From the NCBI GenBank assembly GCA_026120185.1, contig JANUWF010003368.1, positions 992,001 through 1,056,000 on the forward strand: a stretch of 64,000 nucleotides of DNA, read 5' to 3'. The notes beneath the pieces are model-generated. The model was not told the origin of the DNA and made no database searches. It saw only the letters and a program-made list of their open reading frames with translations. This document shows, piece after piece, positions 45,818-58,200 of the stretch. Position numbers and translations under genes: made by a program. Numbering within the stretch: the stretch's first letter is position 1; each line of letters starts with the position of its first letter. Source of the DNA: Voacanga thouarsii. Taxonomy: Eukaryota; Streptophyta; Magnoliopsida; Gentianales; Apocynaceae.

Positions 45818-47637
45818 TTCTAAAAATCGAAAAATAAAAGAAAGAATTTAGTTTGTAAAAATAAAATAAAATTTGTGCACTGAAAATAATTTGGCTCTTA
45901 GGAAAACTGACATAGCTTCTTAGGAAGATTAACAGTTCCCTAAGCTAAGTGTAATAACCACCACAAATTAATTTCCCTTCTAGGTAATAATCTAGAGGAT
46001 AACTCCATCGTGGGATGGCCGTTTCCACTCATTTCCTATGGACATACCTCGTACTATAACCTCCAACGTGGGCTGGCCGATTTTAGTATGTGCCCCGGGT
46101 TATTAATTATCCTTCCATTAGATCTAGATCCTTGTGGTATCCCCATCCTATACGGGTTCACTCCCAGGGTGACGCGAAGGGACCCATGATCTCTAATGAG
46201 GACCGTGACAGAAGCCGTAGGGCCGTTGGAACCCCTCTCCCACTTAGTCTTTTAAAATAAAGGTTTTTACGTAAAATATCCTTTTGAAATTTCCATTAAG
46301 TTTTTCCTTAACTCAAAAATAAAATATCTAAATCCACTAAAATCTCTATGTCAGGGTTTATATCCTTTGAGACATTTTTCCATGGACTAATTTTTATTTA
46401 AGTTAAAACTTAATTATTTAAAAAAAATTCCAATTAAAACTTTCTAGAGACTTTAGTCTCTAGTTTATTTGACAAAACAATTTTTCTAGTGCAAAATAAA
46501 ACAAAATGGCCCTCCATTTTAATTTACAAAAATATCTAAATCCAATATATTTTTTATTTCAATGATTAAATCATTTGAGAAAATATTCAAGGATTAATTT
46601 TTGTACAAATTAAAATAACCATTTAATTTTTGAAGAAAAATATTTTTCTTGTCAAAAAATGTTCCCAAAGACTTTGGTCTTTGAGAAAAGGCACACAAAA
46701 AAAATAGCATGTTTGAAAATGGTAAACGTTTTCATGCTTTTCTATTTTTAAACCTAAGTGCCCAAATAATAGAATTAAACACATTAATTAATTAATTAAT
46801 GATCTTGTTTAATCCTAAAATCCCTTACTAATATTTTTCATGCAAATATATTCCAAGAATATAAGATATTGCAAAAATATTAACTTCACCTGATATGCAC
46901 CCAAAACGGAAAAAAACAAAGAAAAATTGCAAAAACAAATCTGTCGGTCTATGTACACCCGCCGCACCAGATCAGGGCCTATTTGCTCAGTCGGTTCACA
47001 GCGCGCCTGGTGCACCAGCCGCACCAAATTTCCATTGCTGCAGCCCATGGAGCCTGCTCGGACCTGCACCCGCTGCCGACCCGCTGCTCCACCCGATTGT
47101 GCGCCTGTCGACCCGCGCGTGCGCCCATTTCTTCAGTTCAACCCGCGCGCAACCCGATTTCAATTGCAATTTGCAATTGCATGCAAAATGCTTCAATCTC
47201 ATGCGCTGGCTCGGCTCTAGGCACAGTATAGTGTCGGCGTGGCGCGGCGGCTCAGCTCCGACTCGGCGGCTTAGGAATAGTGCCTTATTCTTCGTTTTTT
47301 TCTTCCGCGCGAAAACTTCACAGACTCTTCTGCGTTTTTCTGCTGCTTCTTTCTGCGGCCTCTTTGGACATTTTTACTTACAAAAAACTCATCCAAATCA
47401 AAACCACATTCGCCTATACCCTTCAAATTGGGTTTACACGATGTTCTAGCAAAGTAAAAAAAAAAAAAAAAAAATTACAGTAGCCTATGCATCCACTGTG
47501 AAGCTTACAAATCCACCTATCCCATACCAAAACAGCGAATGATCATTGATATAATCACCAAACAATCATCTTCTCCATTTTTATTAACTACCATGCTCCC
47601 TAAGTTGATCAAAGCACCATTGGCTCTGATACCACAT
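45818..47637 (-). mobile_element. 5' leader of Copia unit C
   Basis: Same content as the leader of unit B: primer site 47622-47634, GC-rich block about 46945-47370, AT-rich part with internal repeat. Copies differ in runs of A/T and at CTG/CAG words (for example TTTCTGCTGCTTC at 47337 against TTTCTGTCTGCTTC at 39586). Confidence 0.85.
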
Positions 47638-49685
47638 TGACGGGCAGAAACAGAGGAACATGAACCAACGGGAAAAAAAAAATAGAGAAAAAAAATCGCA
47701 AGCCGTAGAGGCCACACAAAAGTGTAAAGATCATACCTTTGTACGCTTTAAACCTACTAGGTTGAGGAGGAGTGGATTGAACGACAGGAATCGCTTCGCC
47801 TTGCCCACTTGAAGAAGCTTTCGGTTGAAAACCTGCTAGCCTCCTACTTCGCCTTGTTTGCATAACGCCAAGCCTTTCAACTCTCAGAATAAACCTCCGC
47901 TCAACCTCTAGTCGGTGAACACAACGGTGAAGAAGAACGGTCTCAAGTCTCCTTGGTTCTCTTGCTATTGGTTAGCAAAGAAACAAGAACAAGAGGATGA
48001 AGAGCCTCCCGAGAAGGAGAGCTTTTTGTGAGAAGAGAGGCTTCTGGGAGTCCTTCATGAGGCTAGAGAGAAAAGTTAGGGAAATTAGGGTTTTCTATCT
48101 ACCAAAGTCTTGTTTATTGTTATCCAAAACTAGGACTCAAATATCTGATAAACATATCCCCGGGATATCAAATTTCAAATATCTGGATGTTATCCTAAGA
48201 ATAATTTTGGCTTAACTCTAAACTCAGTCCGAATCGTATCCGAAAAAATCCTACAGTCCAAGCTATTGGGCCGAAATAATTTTATTATTTTTCTTGGACC
48301 CAAAAAGCTCAAAATAATAAACATTAATTATTTATTTCCTGGGCTTATAGAAATAACCCAATAAATAATTAATGAGTCCAAATGAACCAAAATAATTAAT
48401 CTTTAATCATTTATATATTGGGCTTATATAAATAACCCAATAAATAATTAAGAATTAATTATTTCCCGTTAGTTTAAGCCCGGGTTAATTTCCTAATTAT
48501 TCAAACTGGACATAAGCCCTGAATAATTAATTAACCAAATAAACCAGAAAATTAATTTCTCTCAACTCCTATTTTGATTTTATTTATTTATTTATTTTAT
48601 TCCAATTTAACAATAAATTAGACACCACTGAATAAAATAAAATAAAATCCTCTTGAACTGAAACTAATTCCTCAACCCAAAAATTAGTTAGGACTTACGG
48701 GCTATTCAGAGGACCAAAAAAACACATCGCCTTGGTTGCTAAAATGACCAAAATACCCCTACTATATAAATAGCGGTATTTTGCATTTTAAATATTTCCT
48801 AATATCACAATAAGAAAATATTAACCCTAAGGACAATGCTACATTAGCAAAGTCTCCGACCTACAGGTGAAATGACTAAAATACCCCTCTACACATCGCC
48901 GTACATTTAGAGAGAAAGAAATGTACTAACACCCCTCTAAATGACATCTACCATCCTTAAGCTTCTAGTCCAATGATCCACGACTTCCTGGAGTGTTTCC
49001 GCTTTCCAAGGGAGCTACCCTAAAGCAAACATCCGAGTCATGTTTCCTAGGGCCCTGGACGTTTTAGACCATTTGGACAACCACAAGGGGCGATATAGTG
49101 CAGAAACTATCTTGTACAAGTCTGTCTTAACTAACTAGTTACATATACCCAATACACAAGTATATTGGTTCTACTTTCGAACGTCAACTATAGTATATCA
49201 AAACATATGCTTCCAGCTTTGTCAGACCACCAACTCATACTCAAGTCGTAGAGTACTAGTCTATGCTGTAGCGGTAGTAGTTTTGGTTTATATTATATAG
49301 TACTTTTAGAAACCACTACTACGGGTCATGTCCTACGTATTTGAAATACGCTTATGTCATGAAGTGAGTGGACTGCTCACTGGCTAAAGGTAAGGCATTC
49401 CCTATTTGGAATTCATAACATAATAACCTAAACATGATGAGATTCCCAGTCTTATCAATAGGTTAAGAACAAATGTTTATGTGTTAAATAACCCGTAATC
49501 CATACCTTACTGTGAAAGACCACCATTCACATGGATCACTTATTTAAACACAATGGGTCTGTTCCAAACGAAAATTGTGTACAAACAAAAAATAAATTCA
49601 CAAACAATTTTTGAAAATAAATTCTTTTATTCAAATATTCGATTTTACATCAGAAACCTAGTCTAAGAGGGCATACAATCTAACA
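47638..49685 (-). repeat. LTR4 of Copia array (outermost 5' LTR)
   Basis: 2048 bp. The outer end GCATACAATCTAACA differs from GCATATAATCCAACA of LTR2 and LTR3 by two changes and directly abuts the right CTGCG duplication. It has slightly more private changes than LTR2 and LTR3, as expected for an outer LTR. Confidence 0.93.
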
Positions 49686-49690
49686 CTGCG
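49686..49690. repeat. Target-site duplication CTGCG, right copy
   Basis: Exact match to 30184-30188. Confidence 0.92.
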
Positions 49691-49951
49691 GTATACTTGT
49701 TATTTATTCTTGATAGTATGCTATAGTATACTTACTTTCCAGCGATGCATGGTTGAATACTATAGGATGCGGTCTAAGTACAATGATACGTGGAGCCAAA
49801 GGCGAAGCCTTGTGAGCTTTGAATGTAGGGCAACTTTCTGTTGGAGAAGTGCCTGTAATTTGGAAATTAGGACAATGATTTGAAATTGAAATAAAAATTT
49901 TCAAAACTGATTAAGTTCTGAATAAACTCTTCGTTAGAGAGTTTTAGAATT
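49691..49951 (+). repeat. 3' LTR of chromovirus, second segment (truncated)
   Basis: The sequence continues the LTR from 30188: GTATACTTGTTATTTATTC to GAGAGTTTTAGAATTGTTT, matching the 5' LTR at about 19940-20205. The last 400 bp of the LTR, with its GTGTTACA end, are absent at this point. Confidence 0.88.
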
Positions 49952-50560
49952 GTTTGGGCTGGTTATTATTTTATTGGGCTAATAAAGTCCAGAAAATAAA
50001 TAATTGAATTTTATTATTTATAGGTGTTCAAGCTAAAAACTAAATAATTTATCTGGCCCAATGAATAAGACCAAGGTAAAATAAAATTTATAAATATATA
50101 TATATTAAATTAATTAATTATTAATTTAAAAAAAATAACACGAGATGGATCCCGTGTTGTTCTACGTGAAAGATAACAGAAAGCATGGGTGCTTTCTGTT
50201 TTTCATACAGAGAAATGATTCTCTCTTGGGGTATGTATATGGATTGCAGAAGAGTGGAGGTTTTGGTGGAGTTAGCTTTCAATTCACAGAAGAATAGCAT
50301 CAAAACAACTCTGCGTATTCTCAGTTTACATACACAGAAGCCAAACCCTTCTTGTGAATTTTTGAAAAAGTTCATCAAAATCCAAACTTCAAGCCTTCAC
50401 TGGCTGTGCTACGGGCACCATTTCAAAGGACTGAAAGCTTCGCGTGGATGAGACGCAATAGACATTTGCAAGGACGCGAGCCACTAGCCTCGAATATCCT
50501 TATACAAACATCTACACTAGTCCGAAGAGGGCCACTTCATCACAGAGGTAAAATTTTCGT
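49952..50560 (+). repeat. Truncated 5' LTR of diverged Copia element
   Basis: TATTGGGCTAATAAAGTCCAG and AAATAAATAATT-type sequence aligns, reversed, to the GGGCTTATAGAAATAACCCAATAAATAATT region of LTR2 (about 32840-32880). The first 1.3 kb of the LTR are missing here. Further right the match weakens (GAAAGCTTCGCG near 50435, GAGCCACTAGCC near 50478), and no primer site is seen, so the LTR end is not resolved. Confidence 0.55.
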
Positions 50561-51405
50561 TTTCCTAACATGCTTTCATTTTCGTTATTTTCTCAAAGGA
50601 TTTTATCCTTGACATAGAAAATATATTGAATTTAGATATTTTTATAAATTAAATTAGAAAATCATTTTGATTGAATTTTAACAAGAGAAATTGTTTTTGT
50701 CAGAAAATTGAGATCAAATCTCTTGAAAATGTTATTGGAAATTACTTTTGAAATTATTAAGTTTATTAACTTAATTAAAATTAATCCATGAAAAAATTTC
50801 TCAAAGGGTATAAACCTTGACATAGAATTTTTTATGGGTTTAGATATTTTATTTTGAGTTAAAAGAAAACTTAATTGAAATTTTCAAAATATATTTTCCA
50901 AGAAAACCCTTTATTTTAAAATATTAAGTGGGAAAGGGGTTCCAACGGCCCCATAGTTTCCATCACAATCCTCATTAGAGATCGTGGGTCCTCTCACGTC
51001 ACCTTGGGAGTGAACCCTTGTAGGATGGGGATACCACAAGGATCTAAAACTAATGGATGGATATAATTAATAACTCGAGACACGTGCTATGATCGGCCAA
51101 CCTACGTTGAAGATTATAGTGCAGGGAATGTCCATAGGAAATGAGAAGAAATGGTCATCCCATGATAGAGTTATCTTCTAGATCATTACCTAGAAGAAAA
51201 ATTAACTTGTGATGGTTAATACACTTAGCTTAGAAAGTTGTTAATCTTCCCAAGAAGCTATGTCAGTTTTTCTAATGACCAAATTAATTATATTAAAAAT
51301 AATAGTGATAGGGTTAACTATTATCAAATTTAATATGAGGATAAAGTCACAAATTATTTTGTTTTTTCACAAACTAAATTTTCTTTTATTTTCAATATTT
51401 TAGAA
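50561..51405 (+). mobile_element. 5' leader of diverged Copia element
   Basis: The match to the array leaders is clear: TTTCTCAAAGGATTTTATCC...GACATAGAAAATATATTG (50590) and TTTCTCAAAGGGTATAAACC (50800) are the two copies of the leader repeat. The block GGGAAAGGGGTTCCAACGG to GATCGTGGGTCC follows at 50931-50990. The GC-rich block and primer site are deleted. No gene is visible. Confidence 0.75.
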
Positions 51406-52330
51406 ATGGTTGGTAGAGGTTCTTTTAGTCCTTTAGCCATTATTCACCATGAAAATAAGCTAATGGGACCAAACTATGTGGATTGAAAAAGGAACTTGGA
51501 CATAATACTCACTGTTGAGGAGTATAAGTATGTCCTCTTTGAAACCTACATTGTTATTGGGGAGGGTTCCACCATAGAGAAGTGTGAAGTTGAAAAAGCA
51601 TGGAAGAAGGCCAACAAAATGGCTCGATGCTATATATTGGCCTCCATGTCGAATGTGTTTTAGTTAAAACGTAAGCACATGGCCACTGTATACTATATTG
51701 ACCAATCATTAGCCACGATGTTCGCCGTTAAGAGCCGACCCGCCAGGCAGAAGGCTCTTAAGACTATCATAAACACTAAGATGGCGAGGGAGCATCAATC
51801 AGGAAGCATATGCTCAAAATGATTGCTGTTTTCAAGGAAGTGGAAGTCTTAGGGGCTGTTATTAACCCCAAGAGCCAAGTGGACATGGTTCTCAAATCTT
51901 TGCCAGGCTCTTTTATTCAGTTCAAGTTAAACTATAACATGAACAAATTGAATATAACTTTAACCGAGTTGATGAAAAAGCTCCAACTGGTGGAGAAGGT
52001 CATGAAGCCACAATCTAAGACTATGATTGCGAGGACTTTTTTTTCTAGAATTAGGCCCACGCCCATGAAGTTCAAGAAGAAGAAAGGAAATGCATAGGCC
52101 CAACCCGAGAACCAGCCCAACAAGCCCAAAGGCAAATGCTTCAAATGCAGGCAGAAGGGACACTAGAAAAAGGAGTGTCCAAAACTTTAGGCCAAGAAAA
52201 ACCCTACAGGTATTGTTCTCTATCTAGAGTCCATCTCAATGATTGGATCAACTTCCACTTGGATTGTTGATTCTGATACCACTGATCATATCTGTAACTC
52301 TTTGCAGGGGTTTAGCAAGATAAGAAGACT
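51406..52330 (+). pseudogene. Diverged Copia gag and protease relic
   Basis: ATG 51406 reads MVGRGSFSPLAII, as in the array copies. Stops occur at VD-stop-KRN (about 51484) and after SMSNVF (about 51661), with a frameshift near 51790. The zinc knuckle is at 52137-52178 with C-x2-C-x4-H-x4-C spacing kept, but the residue after His is a TAG where the array has Trp. The protease motif at 52269-52277 reads Asp-Ser-Asp in place of the usual Asp-Ser-Gly, so it would be inactive. The copy lacks some stops seen in the array (its 51960-52020 segment is open), so it is a separate lineage and not a duplicate. Confidence 0.85.
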
Positions 52331-53530
52331 CTAGAAGGGCGAGTATGGATTATGAGTAGGAAATGGAGCACGAGTATGGACCCTTGCAGTGGGAGAGCTG
52401 GATCTTATTTTTTATTATAAAAAAGTAGTGTATTAAAAGATATTTTATATGTACCCAGTTTTAGATAGAATTTGATTTCAGTTGCAAAACTAATAAATCA
52501 TGGATATTCTGTTTCTTTCCATTCTGGTATTACGATCAGTAAAAATGGAGAAGTCTTATATATAAGGCACATGTATGGAAATTTATTCTTTTTAAATCCT
52601 ACAAATAATTAAATAAATGACGCTCAATCTAAGCCTTTAAATAAGAAGAGAAAAACTAATGTCAATGACTCATATCTTTGGCATCTAAGGTTGGGTCATA
52701 TTAACTCAACGAAGATTCAGAGGTTAATCAATGATGGGCCCTTAGGCTTATTAAGATTGAAAAGTTGGCCTTAGTGTGAATCGTACCTTATAGAAAAAAT
52801 GACCAAAAGGTCATTTATCCAAAAGGCTGATAGAGTCAATGAGATATTGGGTCTTATTCATACTGATATATGTGGTCTTTTATCCACTCAAGCTAGAGGG
52901 GGCTTTGAGTACTTCATCACTTTCATGGATGATTGTATAAGGTTTGGTTATGTCTACCTGATGAGGTGCAAGTCTGACTCTTTTAACAAGTTCAAAAAGT
53001 TTAAGGCTGAAGTGAAGCGTCGAACAGGTAAACTGATCAAAACCTTACGATCAGATTGTGGTGGAGAATATCTCCTCGGTGAGTTTAAGGATTACATGGT
53101 ACATCACGGAATAGTATTCCAACTCTCTACACCAGGTACACCCCAGTAGAATAGAGTAGCTGAAAGAAGGAACAGGACATTAACGGAAATGGTCCAAAGC
53201 ATGATGTCTTATGCTACTCTTCCAGTCTCTTTTTAGGGATATGCCTTGGAAACAACGACATACATTCTGAACTTAGTGCCTTCCAAGTCAGTACCTAGGA
53301 CACCCTATGAGATGTGGACTGGGCGTAAACCAGTCTAAATTATCTCAGGATATAGGGCTGTCCAGCTTATGTACTGATTAAAGGAGATAAGTTAGAATGA
53401 AGATCAGAATTATGCTACTTTGTTGGGTATCTAAAAGGGATAAAAGGAGGTTTCTTTTATCATCCCAAGAAGCAGAAAGTACTGGTAAGTACCAATTTTA
53501 GATATTTGGAGGATGATCAAAGTACTTCCA
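52331..53530 (+). pseudogene. Diverged Copia integrase relic
   Basis: FHSGITISK and LRLGHINSTKIQ precede the zinc finger, where the family CxxC is now CESY (52779), so the finger is broken. The core is open for 116 codons at 52799-53149 with LIHTDICG (first Asp), FMDDCIRFGYVYL (second) and LRSDCGGEYL. The Glu part VAERRNRTLTEM follows a TAG at about 53146. The region continues through NLVPSKSVPRTPYEMWTG to YFVGYLKGIKGGFFYH and DEDD-like ends. Stops and small frame changes occur near 53230, 53335 and 53395. Confidence 0.85.
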
Positions 53531-55284
53531 CTAAAGGCTCAACAAGGTTGGAACTCAAGGAGAAGTTATCTTTGGAATCAACTTCTTCAGACTCGATTAT
53601 GGAACAAGAAGAGGCACAGCCTCAAGAACTTGTACAAATAGAGCTTCGATGTAGTGGGAGGATATCTAGAGTTCCAGAAAGATGGACAAGAGAGGCTTTC
53701 GAATTGGTCTCTGACCATCAGGAACAAGATCCCACTAGATACGAATAAGCCATTACTGATGCCGATGCAGATCTATGGCATGAAGTAATGAAAGCCAAGA
53801 TTGAGTTTATATACTTCAATCAGGTTTGGGATCTTGTAGCTTGACCTAAAGGGATAAAACCCATTGGGTGTAAGTGGTTATACAAGAGGAAAAGAGGAGC
53901 AGATGGGAAGATGAAAACCTTCAAAGTTAGGCTTGTGGCTAAAGGGTATACTCAGAAAGAGGGAATCGATTATGATGAAACCTTTTCCCAGGTAGCCATG
54001 CTTAAGTCCATCTGTATCCTTCTTACCATTACATGTCATTATGACTATGAGATATGGCAAATGGATGTCAAGATGGCATTCTTTAATGGCCATCTTAACG
54101 AAGACAACTGTATGTCCCAACCGGAAGGTTTTATTACTAAAAGCCAGGAACATATGATTTGCAAGTTTAAGAAGTTCATTTATGGACTTAAGAAAGCATC
54201 TAAAACATGGAACATTCGCTTTGACGAGACTGTAAATTCTTACAGTTTCATTCAAAATAATGATGAACCATGCGTGTACAGAAAATTGGAAGGCATAAAT
54301 GTGGTTTTTCTTGTCATATATGTGGATGACATTCTACTCATTGGGAATGATGTAGGGGCATTGTCATCTACTAAGATTTAACTATCTAGTCAATTTAGTG
54401 TGAAGGACTTGGGAGAAGCTAGTTACATTCTCGGGATTAAGCTTCTTAGAAATAGGAAGTAGAGAATGTTAGGATTATCCTAAGCGACATACATTGACAA
54501 GATGTTGGCCAAGTTTAGCATAAACTCATGCAAGGGAGCTATAATCCTTTGCAGACATGAGTTGTCTTTTTGTTCTAAGGACTGGCCTAAGTCCCAAGAG
54601 AAAAAAGACAGAATGAGTAGGATTCCCTACACTTCGGCTGTGGCAAGTTTCATGTACGCCATATTGTGCACTAGGCCAGATATCTGCTTTGCTGTAGCCT
54701 TAGTTAGTAGATATCAGTCAAACCCTGGGGAGGTTCATTAACAAGCTATAAAGCATATTCTTAAGTACCTCAATGGTACAAAAGATTATCTGCTGGTTTA
54801 CAAAGCAGACGACTTCGTTCCTATTGGATACACAGACTCAAATTTTCAGGCAAATTAGGATGAGCGAAAATTCACTAGTGGATATGTATTCACATTGTCT
54901 GGAGGGGTTATTTCATGGAAGAGTATTAAACAATCTTGTATTGCTGACTCAACCATGTAAACTGAGTATGTGGTAACTTCGGAAGTGTCCAAAGAAGCAG
55001 TCTGGCTTCGGAAGTTCCTTTCAGAACTTAGAGTTGTGCCACACATGGACAGACCGATTGTGGTGTATTGCGACAACTCTAGAGCAGTCTCGCAATCTAA
55101 AGAATCCAGGAACCACAAGAAGGGAAAGCACATCCAGAGGAAGTACAACCTAATCCAGGATTTCATTCAGAGATAGGAAATCATGATGGAACAGATAGTC
55201 TCAGAGAACAACGTAGCAGATCCATTCACCAAACCTTTGGCTGAGAGAGTCTTTAAAAGACACTTAGACGCTATAGGAGTGGGC
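53531..55284 (+). pseudogene. Diverged Copia reverse transcriptase and RNase H relic
   Basis: The linker is open from 53506 to 53748 (acidic, Ser/Thr and Gln rich). RT begins with KWLYKRKRGADGKMKTF and is open for 156 codons at 53911-54381, covering MDVKMAFFNGHL, YGLKKASKTWN and the catalytic YVDD box (54319-54330). Stops follow at about 54380 and 54462. RNase H has KFTSGYVF (about 54870), CIADSTM-stop-TEY (about 54940-54965), WLRKFLSEL and NNVADPFTKPLAERVFKRHLDAI. The last codons are separated by the solo LTR and resume at 60325, ending at TAG 60340-60342. Removal of the solo LTR and one TGGGC restores GVGTYELF-stop. Confidence 0.88.
55280..55284. repeat. Target-site duplication TGGGC, left copy
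   Basis: TGGGC before TGTAACACCC, repeated exactly at 60320-60324 after GGGGTATTACA. Confidence 0.92.
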
Positions 55285-58200
55285 TGTAACACCCTACCTA
55301 CTTACGTAACCCAAAATGGGTTGAGGATGCTGCCCCATCCTTTAGACTAAGGGTCTTTATAACCAAAGAGTAAAAGAAATTCGAATTTTAAAGAAAGTCC
55401 TAGGAAAAATTAATTAAAAAAAACTTTAATACTTATACAAAAGTTACCACATAAAATTAATATTAAAAAAAAATATCCAACAAATGGACATAGAAATTCT
55501 ATAGCAAAAGCTTTAAGCTACTGATCTTCCAACCTGATCAAGACTTGAGGCACCTTGAAAACATGAGTTCAAATAGTGTGAGATTGGTTATCCCAGTAAG
55601 CCCCGTGTGTGAGTTGGGCTAAGAAAATAAAACACATTCCATGATGCATGCACCATCAATATATCAAAAGCTTATTATGCCTTCTTTACAAATTTAATTC
55701 TCACTTCTTGAAAGGTAGTAGTGAGAAGTCATGAAGCAAAATGCTCTTAGAATATTTTGGTTGGAAAGATATGAATAATTATAAGATATTAAGCTTTGAA
55801 TAAAATTTCCAAGGTCCCCTCAGAATAGCTCCATGGAAATAGTTCAGGAATTAAAAGCAACCAAGTTAGTGTGACGGGGTACAGAGGTGGCTCTCATGCT
55901 AGGTGAAGTACATGACCCCCGTTAGGTGGTGAAAAGGCACAAAAGTGGCTCTCACTTCTGTGAAGCACTTAACCCCCAACACCTGGTAGGTGTACATCGT
56001 ACTGAGTAAGATTCTCCTCCATCTCTCACTCAATCCAATCCAACTGTCCCACTTCCAGCTGTCGGTTCTACTAAAACCCCGTCGCTAGCTAAGGATGACT
56101 CAACCTCCTATACTGATGCCCTGATCGAAAAGAGTCAACCTCTCAGAGGTAGCCACCTGCCAAGAGATATCCCCAAACCAACCAAAGGCTAGCATAGAGG
56201 TTTAGCCCCTATTGAGTACTCAATGTTATTCATTCTTCACAATTCATAAGGCTCCAAAGCGAATCCTACAAAATTAGTTCAATACAATTCCAAATAACAT
56301 TTTCCAACTCGCACAAAGATTTTAGGAGGCATCGTTTTAAGTCAACATTTTAATTCCAAGTGTTCATAGTGAAGGAGCCACATGCTCAAATAAGTCATGC
56401 TATGATTTTCGAAAAGTATATGCATGATCAAGATTTCATCTCTTGCATATTCAAACAAATCAAAATATTTGATGCTTGGCTCATAAGTTATGCTTCACAT
56501 ATTTTAAAATTTTCTAAATCTGGAAGTTTCTGAAATTAAAAGTTTCTCAAATGTAGAAAGTTTCCAAAATAAGAAGTTTCTAAATATAGAAGTTTTCAAA
56601 AATTAGCTACCGTGCCATTATTTCGTGTTTGCAAGAGATACTCACCAATCCTTCTTCTAAACCAAAATAATAAAATAAAATCGATTTCATGAATGTAAAG
56701 AAACTTACCTTATCCTTAAGCTTAGGGTATGAACTCTAGTAAGTTGGTCCTTACCCTTGATAATCTTCCAAATCTAGCAAAAAGTTCATATAAATCAATC
56801 ACAGCACTTTCTAGATCATCTCAAAATTCAAGTCCACATTATACGCCAAGTGTATAACATGCCTATGTTATCCTTTGTTCGCCAGATAATGTCAATGAGC
56901 AGCAAGCATGAACTTTACATATACTCAGCACCTAAGACCTTCCATCAATCCCTAGAAAGCATAAAACCCACCCTTTATCATCTCTCAAGAAATTAAATTA
57001 AACTTAGCAATTTAGCACAAAACCCTTAGCTGCCTTCAATTTCCAACAACTATAATCTAAGCTCCTAAGGGTAAAAACCCTATATGAACCACTCTGATTG
57101 ACCTCAAATTTTGCTGGCACATAGATTAATATGTTATGAATGAAATGCATTAAGTACCTTCAAAAAATTAGGCTCATACAAATCGCAAAAAATTCTGAAC
57201 TCAAACTGCTCAAATCTGACTTAATTTGGCCATGTAGAAAAGAAAATTAATAACTTCCAACCTTGACCCCGTTTTAACCCCAACTTTTTCAGATTGTTTA
57301 AGCACACAAAAGCATGCATTTTCAACCTTTTTATCCGAACAAACCATGCTCAAAACAGATTGCCACACAGATTCCAAAACAGTGAATAGTAAATACTGAA
57401 AATCCCCTATTCTTAGTTTTTTTTTATAAATTTCTGCAATAGACTAGAGTAACTTCCAGAATAATACTCCACATTAAAAACATGATATTTATGTATTAAA
57501 ATAAGTTTCAAAAAGTTTCTTCAAAAATCCAATCTTGTCTTGCGTTTTCTTGAGGTCAATTGACAACTACCAAATAAAATAACAAAACTTCAACTTTCAA
57601 CATGATGCTTTAAGCATCAGTGAAAAAGGGTTCTTACATTCAATTCTTCTACCAAACTAAACTCAAACATACATAGGAAAGAGGTGAAACATAGTGTACC
57701 CAAGATCTTTCATCTTGCAATCCAGAAACACAAAAATTTTCATTCAAGAACAGACATTCAAAAAAAAAAAAAAACAATGGTATAAATTTCTGATTACATG
57801 ACCAGTCCAAGAAGCAACAAATATGTTCATCCTTCTTTCTCTACTAATTTTCCCCTTAAGAAAACAACTCCTGACATCCATAAGAACCAATCATAAACAA
57901 CACTCTCGAGCCATAATCAAATTTCATGCATTGAAATCCACAAGAAACACATATATATTGTGAAACAACCCACAGCTTCCATATGCATTCGGTTCACCTG
58001 AAAAAAATAAATAGAAGAGACAAATAGAAGCATATATTGCAAAACTACCCACAGCCTCCATATGTATTCGGTTCATTGAAAAGAAACAAATAGAAGGGAA
58101 CAAATAGAAGGGACAAATAGAAGTAAGCATTCAGTTCATTGAAAATAAATAAGTAGAAGAGACAAATTGCTGCAAGCATTCGGTTCACTGAAAGGATGAT

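Larger units (their letters stand above)
30189..49685 (-). mobile_element. Tandem Copia array: four LTRs, three internal regions
   Basis: Reading rightwards: LTR1 (30189-30811, cut), 10-N gap, leader and primer site of unit A (30822-32140), LTR2 (32141-34188), unit B internal (34189-39885), LTR3 (39886-41934), unit C internal (41935-47637), LTR4 (47638-49685). Inner LTRs are shared by neighbouring units, the period is 7745-7752 bp, and one CTGCG duplication surrounds the whole. The units are nearly identical. Such arrays arise by unequal recombination between LTRs of two copies after one insertion, or by misassembly of a single copy. The N gap makes the second possibility real. Confidence 0.88.
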
